The notes beneath the pieces are model-generated. The model worked only from the letters and a program-made list of their open reading frames with translations, was not told where the DNA came from and did not search any database. Both the position numbers and the translations under genes were made by a program. A DNA stretch of 43,324 bases. It comes from Caccoplasma intestinavium (GTDB lineage: Bacteria > Bacteroidota > Bacteroidia > Bacteroidales > UBA11471). Of this stretch, positions 8,940-16,973 are shown piece by piece (within the stretch, counting starts at the first letter, position 1; the number at the start of each line of letters is the position of its first letter). The stretch covers positions 1 through 43,324 of the forward strand of contig DVKT01000044.1 in NCBI GenBank assembly GCA_018715885.1. The letters run 5' to 3'.

Positions 8940-10070
8940 TTATTCAGCAATGGAAAAACCGTAAATGCACACACTTTGATATGTCTCTCCGGGACGCAGT
9001 ACGGTAGACGGCCATCGCGGTTTGTTGGGGCTGTCGGGGTAATGTTGCGATTCGAGGCAAATACCGGTACGGGGATTGTAGACAATCTCTCCTTTACCCT
9101 TGATCGTACCGTCGAGGAAATTACCGGAATATATCTGTATTCCGGGCTCGGTAGTGCGTACCGAAAGGCAAATACCCGTCTCGGGCGATACGAGCCGCAC
9201 AGCCGTGCGGTCGACATCTCCGGCCGTAGCGAGTACCCAGTTATGGTCATATCCGTTTCCGTTTTTCAGCTGTTCGAAGTTTTCATGCATACGGGCTCCT
9301 ACGGCGGTTTCCGTACGGAAATCCATCGGCGTGCCCTCCACCGGCAGGATTTCTCCGGTAGTCATGTAGGTACTGTCTACCGGCGTATAGCTGTCGGCAT
9401 CGACGGTAAGCAGATGGTCGAGAATAGGGCGACGGGGATTTCCCGACAGATTGAAATAAGAATGGTTGGTCATGTTGATAACCGTCGGAGCATCGGTCGT
9501 CGCCTCATAAGCGATGACGATGGCATTGTCGTCGGTAAGATTATAAGTAACTTTCGCTTCTACATTTCCCGGGAAATTCTCATCTCCATCGGGCGAGTGC
9601 ATCATAAGTTCGAGCGTTTTCCCGTCGAGTTGCCGGGCTTCGTACACTTTATACTGCCAGCCTTTCGACCCGCCATGCAGACAGTGCCCGAAATTGTTTT
9701 GCGGCAGTTGTACGGTATCGCCGTCGATGACAAGGCGACCGTGGTCGATGCGGTTGGCATAACGACCCACCGAAGCACCGAAGTCCGAAGGAATATTCAC
9801 ATAATCATCGATGTTATCAAATCCCAGAACGACATCGCGCATTTCGCCGTTACGGTCGGGAACCATGATCGAGACGATACGTCCGCCGAAATTGGTAATG
9901 CATACCTCCATGCCCGAGGCGTTTTTCAGTGTATAAAGAGCAACCTGTTTTCCATCGACGACGGTTGCAAAGTCCGCCGGATTCAAACCCGAAAGTGTTT
10001 TATCCGGCTGTTGCGAACAAGCTCCCAGCAAGAGGGTCAGTGCCGCAACAAGAAAAGTGTGTGTTTTCAT
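8940..10070 (-). CDS. Aldose 1-epimerase (mutarotase), lipoprotein form
   Basis: The enzyme interconverts alpha and beta anomers of aldoses. I start it at 10070 because the frame then opens with a lipoprotein signal peptide (MKTHTFLVAALTLLLGAC, lipobox LLGAC), giving 376 residues; the longer open frame to 10217 adds 49 lysine-rich residues with no homology. GalM features are GHCLHGGSKGW, the active-site histidine segment NHSYFNLSG, and the C-terminal LESQHYPDSPNKP with the catalytic glutamate. The residues after the Cys (SQQPD) are not the strongly acidic run of surface-exported Bacteroidetes lipoproteins, so I expect a periplasmic position. As first gene of the ara operon it likely supplies the transported anomer of arabinose. 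Confidence 0.9.
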   Translation of the reverse strand: MKTHTFLVAALTLLLGACSQQPDKTLSGLNPADFATVVDGKQVALYTLKNASGMEVCITNFGGRIVSIMVPDRNGEMRDVVLGFDNIDDYVNIPSDFGASVGRYANRIDHGRLVIDGDTVQLPQNNFGHCLHGGSKGWQYKVYEARQLDGKTLELMMHSPDGDENFPGNVEAKVTYNLTDDNAIVIAYEATTDAPTVINMTNHSYFNLSGNPRRPILDHLLTVDADSYTPVDSTYMTTGEILPVEGTPMDFRTETAVGARMHENFEQLKNGNGYDHNWVLATAGDVDRTAVRLVSPETGICLSVRTTEPGIQIYSGNFLDGTIKGKGEIVYNPRTGICLESQHYPDSPNKPRWPSTVLRPGETYQSVCIYGFSIAE

Positions 10071-10270
10071 GTAGATATAAAGATTAATGTTATGTCTAAA
10101 CAATATCGGTTTATGAACGGTGTAAAAATAACACTTATCTTTATTGCTTATTCTCAAAACAATATGTTTTGCAACATAAAAAGAATCTTTTTCCTTTCTT
10201 TCTTCTTTTTTCGGCAAAATTGTATGATGATCGTCTTTACCTATTTCCCTGATGTTTCCGGAATCAACAT
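10071..10270 (-). promoter_or_regulatory. Promoter/operator region of the arabinose operon
   Basis: The 200 bp between the galK terminator and the first ara-operon gene hold several dyads. GTGTAAAAATAACAC (10120-10134) is an imperfect palindrome containing, on the minus strand, TATTTTTA, one mismatch from the Bacteroidetes -7 box. CAAAAC-N5-GTTTTG (10155-10171) has perfect 6-bp arms, and ATGTT-N4-AACAT (10164-10177) overlaps it. Any of these could be the AraR operator; I cannot recall the published operator well enough to choose. Confidence 0.4.
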
Positions 10271-10310
10271 AAAAAGCCCCTCTATCCCAGCTGGGATAGA
10301 GGGGCTTTTT
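10271..10310 (-). terminator. galK-operon terminator: 40-bp perfect palindrome
   Basis: The arms 10271-10290 and 10291-10310 are exact reverse complements centred on AGCT, starting with AAAAAGCCCC and ending with GGGGCTTTTT. It lies 18 bases past the galK stop on the minus strand and ends in five T, so it should stop galK transcription before the ara operon. The symmetry makes it work in both directions. Like the terminator at 455-498, it has no separate loop. Confidence 0.85.
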
Positions 10311-10328
10311 GTATAAACAAGGATTACA

Positions 10329-11474
10329 TCAAAGTTTACGCGCTCCGTCGCTAATGGTAACGGGATAAACTTTCGGAGCTTTTCCGAATTTTTCGGTAAA
10401 CCCTTTTACGGCTGTTTCGATGAATCGGTCATACTTCTCTTCGGGTACGAGATTGATGGTGCAGCCGCCGAAGCCCCCTCCCATGACACGCGAGCCGGTA
10501 ACTCCGCATTCGCGGGCTACATCATTAAGATAGTCAAGCTCCTCACAACTCACTTCATAGAGTTTGCTCATACCGTGATGCGTACCGTACATTTTTTCGC
10601 CCACCGTTTTGTAGTCGCCTTTCTGCAAGGCATCGCACGCATCGAACAGACGTTGAATCTCCTCGATCACATACTCGGCCCGCATATAATCCTCGGCACT
10701 TACCTCGTCTTTTACCTCGGCCAGCATTTTCATGTCGGCATCTCGCAAAAGCGATACTTCGGGATGATGTTTCTGTATGGCAGCGACAACGGCTTCGCAC
10801 GATTCGCGGCGACGGTTGTAGGCCGACGATGCCAACTCGTGTTTCACGACCGAGTCGATGAGTACCACTTTATAACCAACAGGATCGAAAGGTATATACT
10901 CGTATTCGAGCGAACGGCAATCGAGACGAATCAGATGACCCGATTTCCCGAAGACAGAGGCAAACTGATCCATTATACCGCACTTTACACCGCAATAGTT
11001 ATGTTCGGTTGCCTGACCTATTTTGGCCAGTTCGAACTTATCGATACCCAAACGGAATATGTCGTTCAATGCAAACGCAAAAGTGCTTTCGAGAGCCGCC
11101 GACGAAGACAGACCCGCCCCCAGAGGCACGTCGCCCGAGAAAGCCGTATCGAAACCTCCGACTTTACCGCCGCGTTTCGTGATTTCCCGCACGACACCGA
11201 AGATATAGCAGGCCCAACTCTGTGCCGGTTTATCTTCTTCGTTCATACCGAATTCGGCATATTCGTCGAGATCGACCGAGTAGGCACGGACAATATTCTT
11301 GCCGTTAGGCTTGATTTCGGCCAAAATACCTTTATCGATAGCACCGGGTAAAACAAAACCTCCGTTGTAATCGGTATGTTCTCCGATCAGATTGATGCGA
11401 CCGGGAGAGAAATAGAGCTCCCCCTCGGTTGCGAAATGTTTCTTGAAACTATTTCTTACAAGTGTGTTGTCCAT
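10329..11474 (-). CDS. galK: Galactokinase
   Basis: GalK phosphorylates alpha-D-galactose at C1 with ATP, the entry step of the Leloir pathway. The 381-residue GHMP kinase shows all three signatures: PGRINLIGEHTDYNGG from residue 24, the ATP-loop PLGAGLSSSAALE, and the C-terminal VMGGGFGGCTINL. Length is standard. It is the last gene of a three-gene unit with a sugar permease (18 bp upstream) and a mutarotase, followed by a strong terminator. galT and galE are not in this window, so the rest of the Leloir pathway must be elsewhere. Confidence 0.96.
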   Translation of the reverse strand: MDNTLVRNSFKKHFATEGELYFSPGRINLIGEHTDYNGGFVLPGAIDKGILAEIKPNGKNIVRAYSVDLDEYAEFGMNEEDKPAQSWACYIFGVVREITKRGGKVGGFDTAFSGDVPLGAGLSSSAALESTFAFALNDIFRLGIDKFELAKIGQATEHNYCGVKCGIMDQFASVFGKSGHLIRLDCRSLEYEYIPFDPVGYKVVLIDSVVKHELASSAYNRRRESCEAVVAAIQKHHPEVSLLRDADMKMLAEVKDEVSAEDYMRAEYVIEEIQRLFDACDALQKGDYKTVGEKMYGTHHGMSKLYEVSCEELDYLNDVARECGVTGSRVMGGGFGGCTINLVPEEKYDRFIETAVKGFTEKFGKAPKVYPVTISDGARKL

Positions 11475-11492
11475 AAAGTATAGATTTTAAGA

Positions 11493-12866
11493 TTAATCGA
11501 CAGGAATATTCTTGTTCACGTTTTTACAGCCCGAGAGTCCGTAATACAGCAGATACACCAACGCAACGACGATGAGCCAATAGCTGTTCATATATCCGCC
11601 GACTTTGGCGATGTATTGCTGGATAAGAGGCAAAATACCGCCGCCGACAACCATCATCATGAAAAGGCCCGACGCCTGAGCGGTGTATTTTCCCAGCCCC
11701 TCGACGGCAAGATTGAAAATTCCTCCCCACATGACCGATGTACAAAGTCCGCACAAAACAAGGAACAGCGCACTGACCGGTACTTCGGCGACAACGATAC
11801 CGTTCCCGACACTGTAACCGGGCATGTCCAGCGTATATTCTTTGGGTATGAAAATGGCAAGGATTACGAGCAGTATGGCCATCGACGACACAGCGATAAG
11901 TTGAGTCCGTGTCGAGACTTTACCACTGATGGCGCTGCTCAACGTGCGTCCTACCAACATGAGCAACCAATAGATCGCCACGATAGCTCCGGCAATGGCC
12001 GATGCGTCCCCTATGACACCCGCTCCGGTCGCACTCTGGTCGGCAAGGTAGAAATTAAGAGTACCCGGTATACCGATTTCGACACCTACATATATGAATA
12101 TACCGATTACCCCCATTACCGTATGCCGGAAATTCCAAGGGCTGTGTTCGAATGTCTCTTTTTTGCCTCCTTTATGCATGTGGGGCTCGGGTATGGCAAC
12201 AAACGATATGATAACGAATGCCGCAGCAAAGACGGCCATACCTATCCACAGCAAAGGAGTAACATCGGTCATCGTCGTTGACTTGGTGAGCGAACCGATA
12301 AGCGCACCGACGAAAAACGGGGTGAGAGTCGCCGAGAGCGAATTGAGCGCGCCACCGGCTTGTATCAGCTGGTTGCCCTTGTTCCCGCCACCGCCCAAAA
12401 TATTGAGCATAGGATTCACGACCGTATTCAACATACACACGCAGAACCCGCAGATGAATGCACCGAGCAAATAGATAAAGAAGTTGAGGCTTACGGGAAA
12501 TTCCACCGGCACGGCAATGCCGTCCTTGTCCATACTGCTGTTCATCGTGAAAAGAACCGTATCGGTTCCCACGATACTCGACAAGTATTGCACGGCCAGA
12601 CCTATAACGCCTACGGCCATAGCCCACAATGCTGTTTTTTTATACCCGATTTTTACCAACAGGTTACCGGCCGGGATACCCATAAAAAGGTAAGCAAGGA
12701 AATTCATCATGTTTCCCATCATACCCAGTACGCTATTGCCCTCGAACTGATGTCCCCATATCGTGCCGATGGGGGCGGCCAGATTGGTTACGAAAGATAT
12801 CATCGCAAAGATGAAGAACATCGTGATGATAGCAACAATATTTCCGTTCTTTTTCTCTTGTGTCAT
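11493..12866 (-). CDS. MFS sugar permease, FHS/GluP type (glucose/galactose or fucose-like)
   Basis: This 457-residue inner membrane protein has about twelve transmembrane segments. The motif NPMLNILGGGGNKGNQLIQ followed by GGALNSLSATLTPF corresponds to the conserved NP...LG..N..Q..N.LG..l.P region of the FucP/GluP family of proton- or sodium-coupled sugar permeases. It lies between galM and galK, so galactose is the likely substrate. The hydrophilic stretch near GTDTVLFTMNSSMDKDGIAVP looks like a loop insert between helices. Substrate is inferred from neighbours; glucose remains possible. Confidence 0.85.
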   Translation of the reverse strand: MTQEKKNGNIVAIITMFFIFAMISFVTNLAAPIGTIWGHQFEGNSVLGMMGNMMNFLAYLFMGIPAGNLLVKIGYKKTALWAMAVGVIGLAVQYLSSIVGTDTVLFTMNSSMDKDGIAVPVEFPVSLNFFIYLLGAFICGFCVCMLNTVVNPMLNILGGGGNKGNQLIQAGGALNSLSATLTPFFVGALIGSLTKSTTMTDVTPLLWIGMAVFAAAFVIISFVAIPEPHMHKGGKKETFEHSPWNFRHTVMGVIGIFIYVGVEIGIPGTLNFYLADQSATGAGVIGDASAIAGAIVAIYWLLMLVGRTLSSAISGKVSTRTQLIAVSSMAILLVILAIFIPKEYTLDMPGYSVGNGIVVAEVPVSALFLVLCGLCTSVMWGGIFNLAVEGLGKYTAQASGLFMMMVVGGGILPLIQQYIAKVGGYMNSYWLIVVALVYLLYYGLSGCKNVNKNIPVD

Positions 12867-12899
12867 GGTTTACAGATTTATAAAATTTCGATATGAGAA

Positions 12900-13988
12900 T
12901 TATTTCCGCACCGAGAACTGGTAGCGGCATGTTTGCGTATAGGTCTCGCCGGGCCGTAAAACCGTCGAAGGGAAATGCGGTTTGTTGGGGCTGTCGGGAA
13001 AATGTTGGGTCTCGAAGCACACGGCCGTGCGCGCGCTGTACCTACGCCCGCACTTTCCTGTAAACCCGTTGAGCCAGTTTCCGGTATAAAGTTGCACGCC
13101 CGGCTCTGTGGTATATACGGTCATTACGATTCCCGTCCGGGGCGAATATGCTTCGGCAGCAAATGCGTATTCGCCGGGGAATTTTTTTGCCAGTACATAA
13201 TTATGGTCATATCCCCGTCCGAAACGCAACTGTTCGAAGTCATCATCGATACGCTGTCCCAAAGCTACGGGGTGTAAAAAATCCATAGGTGTTCCCGCTA
13301 CCGAGGCAATTTCTCCGGTGGGAACCGACTTGTCGTCCATCGGCGTGTAGAAAGGCGCATCGATGGTAACGATATGGTTGGTTACCTCTCCGCCGCCATC
13401 GCCGTTCAAGTTAAAGAACGAGTGGTGGGTCAGGTTGCATACGGTAGCCTTATCGGTGGTTGCCCGGTAATGTATCTCCATGGCGTTTTCGTTGGTAAGG
13501 GCGTAAGTAACCTCGACTTTCAGATTACCGGGAAATCCCTCTTCCCCGTCGGGCGAGAGATAAGAGAGGTGAAGTGTCTGTGTGTCGATCTGGCTGGCTT
13601 CCCATACGACTTCATTATATCCTTTGATACCCCCATGCAGGGCGCAATCGGGATTATTTGAACGGATAGAATGGCATTTGCCGTCGAGATTGAATCGACA
13701 GCCACCTATACGGTTTCCATAACGGCCTATCAGTGCTCCGAGAAACTTCTCGGGCGAATGCAGATACCCGTCGATCGTGCTGTGTCCGAGGACGACATCG
13801 GTCATTGTTCCGTCGGAATCGGGGACAAGCAGCGAAACAACGATTCCGCCATAATTGGTGATGCATATTTCGGCTCCGTTACGATTGGTCAGTTGATAGA
13901 GCGATACCTGTTTTCCATCGATAACGGTATCGAAGTCGGAGAATAGTAATCCCGACTGTGTCTTTGTGGTATGATTTGCGGTTGACAT
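12900..13988 (-). CDS. galM: Aldose 1-epimerase (mutarotase), probable cytosolic form
   Basis: GalM converts beta- to alpha-D-galactose for GalK. I place the start at 13988 (MSTANHTTKTQ...), giving 362 residues; the open frame to 14033 would begin inside a strong hairpin. It shows the same landmarks as the first mutarotase, namely CALHGGIKGYNEVVW, LTHHSFFNLNGDG and CFETQHFPDSPNKP with the catalytic Glu. It has no signal peptide from this start, so the two paralogs appear to act in different compartments. It heads the galM-permease-galK unit, 33 bp before the permease. Confidence 0.92.
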   Translation of the reverse strand: MSTANHTTKTQSGLLFSDFDTVIDGKQVSLYQLTNRNGAEICITNYGGIVVSLLVPDSDGTMTDVVLGHSTIDGYLHSPEKFLGALIGRYGNRIGGCRFNLDGKCHSIRSNNPDCALHGGIKGYNEVVWEASQIDTQTLHLSYLSPDGEEGFPGNLKVEVTYALTNENAMEIHYRATTDKATVCNLTHHSFFNLNGDGGGEVTNHIVTIDAPFYTPMDDKSVPTGEIASVAGTPMDFLHPVALGQRIDDDFEQLRFGRGYDHNYVLAKKFPGEYAFAAEAYSPRTGIVMTVYTTEPGVQLYTGNWLNGFTGKCGRRYSARTAVCFETQHFPDSPNKPHFPSTVLRPGETYTQTCRYQFSVRK

Positions 13989-14011
13989 AAAAAACTTGTT
14001 TATGCAGGCCA

Positions 14012-14041
14012 CTCCCGGCATGAGAACATTCATGCCGGGAG
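14012..14041 (-). other. Strong hairpin between the DHODH-like gene and galM
   Basis: A 12-bp perfect stem (14012-14023 with 14030-14041, CTCCCGGCATGA and TCATGCCGGGAG) encloses GAACAT. On the minus strand it lies 27 bases after the stop at 14069, but the next T run comes 11 or more bases further on, so it is a weak match to an intrinsic terminator. It may end the engB-unit transcript or sit in the galM leader. Confidence 0.6.
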
Positions 14042-14068
14042 ATGTTCCGAAATGTTGGATAAAAAATA

Positions 14069-15055
14069 TCAGCGATTATTGCCGACTTCCCGGTATTGGC
14101 GTATGAACTGCAACCGTTCATAGTAAGCTACGTCGGGAATATTTTTGTAATTGAGTGCGCCGACAGCCTCTTTAAGAGAAGAGAATCCCTGCTCTTTGAG
14201 CCAGCCGGTGAGGAAGTCGAGCATTTGCCCGACAACAGTTTCCCCGTTGAGATAAAGGGTCGAACATAATTCGGCTGCGGAAGCTCCGGCCAAAATGACT
14301 TTTACAAGGTCTTCGGGCGTATGTACGCCTGTCGAAGCGGCCAACGGCAACTTGTTGACCTGCCCCGAAACGATACCCAGCCAACGCAAAGTATCGCTCA
14401 AATCGGCCGAGGTACTGAACGGAGACCCGGCGACGAGTCGACGATTATGTATATCGATATCGGGTTGCCACGGGCGGTTGAAAAGCACCACACCGGCAGC
14501 ACCGGCGGCACGCAACTGGTCTACGACCGAAACGAGATTGGAAAGGTTGCGGCTTATTTTCACGGTTACGGGAATATGTACGGCAGCTTCTACTTTTTGC
14601 AGAATCTCGACATGCAGTCTCCCGATGGTGCCGGGACGATACTCGGTCGTGGGGTTGATTTTTTGCACGTTCAGCTCTATGGCGCTGGCTCCGGCTTTTT
14701 CGAGATCGGCGGCGAAACTCTCCCAGCTGCCGTCGTCGTAACAGTTGATACTGGCTATTACCGGTATCGATACCGCTTTCCGGGCTTCGCGTATCAACGT
14801 GAGGTATTTTTCCACTTCGTGGGCTTTGACGATATTTTGCAGATAGTCGTAGGCCTCGGGATAATCGCTATCGGAACTGTTGAGCAGATGTTCGCTTTGG
14901 GCGGCGAGCTGCTCTTCAAAGAGCGATTTCAGCACAACGGCCCCTACACCGGCTTTTTCGAGAGCGACGATTTTTTCGACATTGTCGGTCAGGCCCGAAC
15001 TGGCTGCGATAATAGGATTTTTCAGTTCTAATCCTGCATACTGAGTCTTTAACAT
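14069..15055 (-). CDS. Dihydroorotate dehydrogenase-like flavoprotein, diverged active site
   Basis: The 328-residue product has the (beta/alpha)8 FMN-binding fold of PyrD: it opens with LELKNPIIAASSGLTDNVEK and has the phosphate-binding region VVLFNRPW...AASTGVHTPEDLVKVILAGA. The class 1 PyrD loop that normally reads N-x-SCPN with the catalytic Cys is here ELNVQKINPTTEYRPG at 127-142, with no cysteine. It is therefore unlikely to be the pyrimidine enzyme; similar proteins in Bacteroidetes are annotated as dihydroorotate-dehydrogenase-like. It is the last gene after engB, DUF4494 and yggS, 18 bp from yggS. Its substrate is unknown to me. Confidence 0.85.
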   Translation of the reverse strand: MLKTQYAGLELKNPIIAASSGLTDNVEKIVALEKAGVGAVVLKSLFEEQLAAQSEHLLNSSDSDYPEAYDYLQNIVKAHEVEKYLTLIREARKAVSIPVIASINCYDDGSWESFAADLEKAGASAIELNVQKINPTTEYRPGTIGRLHVEILQKVEAAVHIPVTVKISRNLSNLVSVVDQLRAAGAAGVVLFNRPWQPDIDIHNRRLVAGSPFSTSADLSDTLRWLGIVSGQVNKLPLAASTGVHTPEDLVKVILAGASAAELCSTLYLNGETVVGQMLDFLTGWLKEQGFSSLKEAVGALNYKNIPDVAYYERLQFIRQYREVGNNR

Positions 15056-15073
15056 GATATAGGTTCTTTATGA

Positions 15074-15745
15074 TTAATAATTTCTTTCTCCAAAGATGAG
15101 GGTTCCCACACGCACCATCGTTGTCCCATAGTCGAGTGCCAACCGGTAATCGTGCGACATACCCATAGAGATTTCCGAGAAGTTTTTATCAAGAGGGAAA
15201 TAATTCTTTTTTATTTCGGCAAAAAATGCCTGCAATGAAGCAAATTCCCGGCGAATGGAGGTTTCATCGTCGGTGAGTGTCGCCATACCCATCACTCCGC
15301 GCAGACGCACATGGGTAAGACTGCTCCATACACCCGATGCCAGATAGTCGCGGCACTCGTCGAAAGAGAATCCGAATTTGGTTTCTTCTTCGGCGATATG
15401 CAGTTGCAGCAAACAGTCGACAACCCGGCTGCACCGGGCGGCGCACCGATCGACTTCGGCTAACAGATGCGGAGAGTCTGCGCTGTGTATCAAAGAAATA
15501 AAAGGCACGATCTGCTTCACTTTATTGGTCTGCAAGTGGCCGATAAAGTGCCATTCGATATCGGAGGGGAGTACGGCCTGCTTGGCGACCAGCTCTTGAA
15601 CCCGGCTTTCTCCGAAAATACGTTGTCCCGCATCGTATGCCTCCCGAAGGGCTTCGGCGGGATGGAATTTCGATACCGCCACCAAAGACACCCCGGCGGG
15701 GAGTGTCGATTTTACAGTGTCCAGATGTCGAGCTATATCGTTCAT
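15074..15745 (-). CDS. YggS/PLPBP-family pyridoxal phosphate homeostasis protein
   Basis: This 223-residue PLP-binding TIM-barrel protein controls free pyridoxal phosphate and amino-acid balance without a known catalytic reaction. The PLP lysine is in LVAVSKFHP (Lys26 from this start); FGESRVQEL and WHFIGHLQTNKVK are the other family signatures, and the C-terminal part has EISMGMSHDYRLA. I prefer the start at 15745 because the family N-terminus begins there; 15757 is also possible, and the frame to 15796 would overlap DUF4494. It lies directly after the DUF4494 gene and 18 bp before the DHODH-like gene. Confidence 0.9.
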   Translation of the reverse strand: MNDIARHLDTVKSTLPAGVSLVAVSKFHPAEALREAYDAGQRIFGESRVQELVAKQAVLPSDIEWHFIGHLQTNKVKQIVPFISLIHSADSPHLLAEVDRCAARCSRVVDCLLQLHIAEEETKFGFSFDECRDYLASGVWSSLTHVRLRGVMGMATLTDDETSIRREFASLQAFFAEIKKNYFPLDKNFSEISMGMSHDYRLALDYGTTMVRVGTLIFGERNY

Positions 15746-15758
15746 TTCTCTCTCCATT

Positions 15759-16217
15759 TTATTCCTGTCCGGGAGCGGCCGGTACAGAGTCGGCATCGTA
15801 GCGGAAAATGTCTATGATGAGTGTTTCGGTAATCGAAGCGATTTCATAGTCGGCCATTGTCCCTTTCATTCCTTTCAATAGATTTTCAAGAGCGGTCTTG
15901 AAGTCGGCAGCCTGCACCATCATATAAGAAGCGGTACGTTTCTCGACACCGCTTTTCTCGTCAAGGGTGATGAAATTGACTTTGCATTTGTACCACCGAT
16001 CACCCGACTCATCGAAAAAAAGCTCACTGATTTTCACACGCTTGATATTGGCGACGGTAAATTCTCCCGATATAAACGGGCGCATTTCTTCGAGTATGCG
16101 CGATTCGGCTTCGGTAAAAGAGAGCGCGTCGACCATATAGGGTTCGCTGACGGTTTTCTGCATTCCGCCTTCTATTTCTTTATCGTATTTAACTTTACAT
16201 TCAAACCAAGAGTTCAT
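15759..16217 (-). CDS. DUF4494 family protein
   Basis: A 152-residue cytosolic protein without signal peptide or membrane segment. I recognise the DUF4494 pattern, found mainly in Bacteroidetes: the opening WFECKVKYDKE, a central RWYKCKVNFITLDEKSG repeat-like segment, and the closing ITETLIIDIFRYD. The two halves (about 5-60 and 75-130) resemble each other, with FECKVKY and YKCKVNF as matching strands, which suggests an internal duplication. No function is established. It sits between engB (41 bp) and yggS (overlap or gap of a few bases), so it is cotranscribed with both. Confidence 0.85.
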   Translation of the reverse strand: MNSWFECKVKYDKEIEGGMQKTVSEPYMVDALSFTEAESRILEEMRPFISGEFTVANIKRVKISELFFDESGDRWYKCKVNFITLDEKSGVEKRTASYMMVQAADFKTALENLLKGMKGTMADYEIASITETLIIDIFRYDADSVPAAPGQE

Positions 16218-16258
16218 TTTTTTCTGAAAGTTTTTTGTTTATGATATTTCCTACGGAG

Positions 16259-16873
16259 CTATTCCCGCGGAGTATTTTTCATCGTTTCGTTGAGGGAACC
16301 TATGTAATCGAGTAGTTCCTCCTTCCCTTTACGAGTCTCGGACGAGGTTATGAAGATAGGGGGGAGTTCTTCCCAATCTTCGAGCAAACGGGTTTTGTAA
16401 GCCTCGATTTTGTCGCGCAACACCGTTACCCCCAATTTGTCGGCTTTGGTAAAAACAATGGCGAAAGGCACACCGTTCTCGCCGAGCCACTCCATAAATT
16501 CGAGGTCGATTTTCTGCGGTTCATGGCGACTGTCGATAAGCACGAAGAGAGAGGTCATCGACTCGCGTTCGAGAATATAATGCTCGATGATGCGCCGTAT
16601 GTTTTCCCGGCCTTCTTTTCCCCGACGGGCAAAACCGTACCCCGGCAAGTCGACGATATACCACGAGCCGTCGACGTCAAAGTGGTTTATAAGCATGGTT
16701 TTTCCCGGCGTAGATGATGTCATCGCCAAACCCTTGCGCCCCGTGAGCATATTGATAAGCGAAGATTTTCCTACATTGGAACGGCCGATGAAAGCATATT
16801 CGGGCCGGTCTCCTGCCGGACATTTGGCAACGTCGGTATTGCTTATGACAAATCGGGCATCTTTTATTTCCAT
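16259..16873 (-). CDS. engB: Ribosome biogenesis GTP-binding protein YsxC/YihA
   Basis: EngB is an essential GTPase needed for assembly of the large ribosomal subunit. The 204-residue protein shows G1 GRSNVGKSS (30-38), G3 DLPGYGFA (from 75), G4 TKAD and a G5-like SSE near the C-terminus; the threonine switch (TSSTPGKT) is at about 52-59. Length matches the family. It is the first gene of a four-gene minus-strand unit and is divergent from fbp across 100 bp. Confidence 0.95.
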   Translation of the reverse strand: MEIKDARFVISNTDVAKCPAGDRPEYAFIGRSNVGKSSLINMLTGRKGLAMTSSTPGKTMLINHFDVDGSWYIVDLPGYGFARRGKEGRENIRRIIEHYILERESMTSLFVLIDSRHEPQKIDLEFMEWLGENGVPFAIVFTKADKLGVTVLRDKIEAYKTRLLEDWEELPPIFITSSETRKGKEELLDYIGSLNETMKNTPRE

Positions 16874-16902
16874 AAGAAGGGGTTCCTTTATCGATTACAT
16901 GA

Positions 16903-16910
16903 CAAATATA
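16903..16910 (-). promoter_or_regulatory. Bacteroidetes-type -7 box upstream of engB
   Basis: The minus strand reads TATATTTG, a full match to TAnnTTTG, 29 bases before the engB start codon. I see no clear TTTG at the -33 position. Confidence 0.4.
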
Positions 16911-16945
16911 AGAAGTTTCTTGATAGATAATATAAAAAAAAGTGC

Positions 16946-16953
16946 TATTTTTG
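16946..16953 (+). promoter_or_regulatory. Bacteroidetes-type -7 box upstream of fbp
   Basis: TATTTTTG matches TAnnTTTG in full and ends 20 bases before the fbp start codon. A matching TTTG upstream is not evident. It is back to back with the engB box across the 100-bp divergent spacer. Confidence 0.45.
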
Positions 16954-16973
16954 ACTTTCTAAACGTAAGTACT

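Noticed and set aside
14069..15055. True pyrimidine dihydroorotate dehydrogenase (pyrD)
   Set aside because: The catalytic cysteine loop is absent, so the specific name is not justified.
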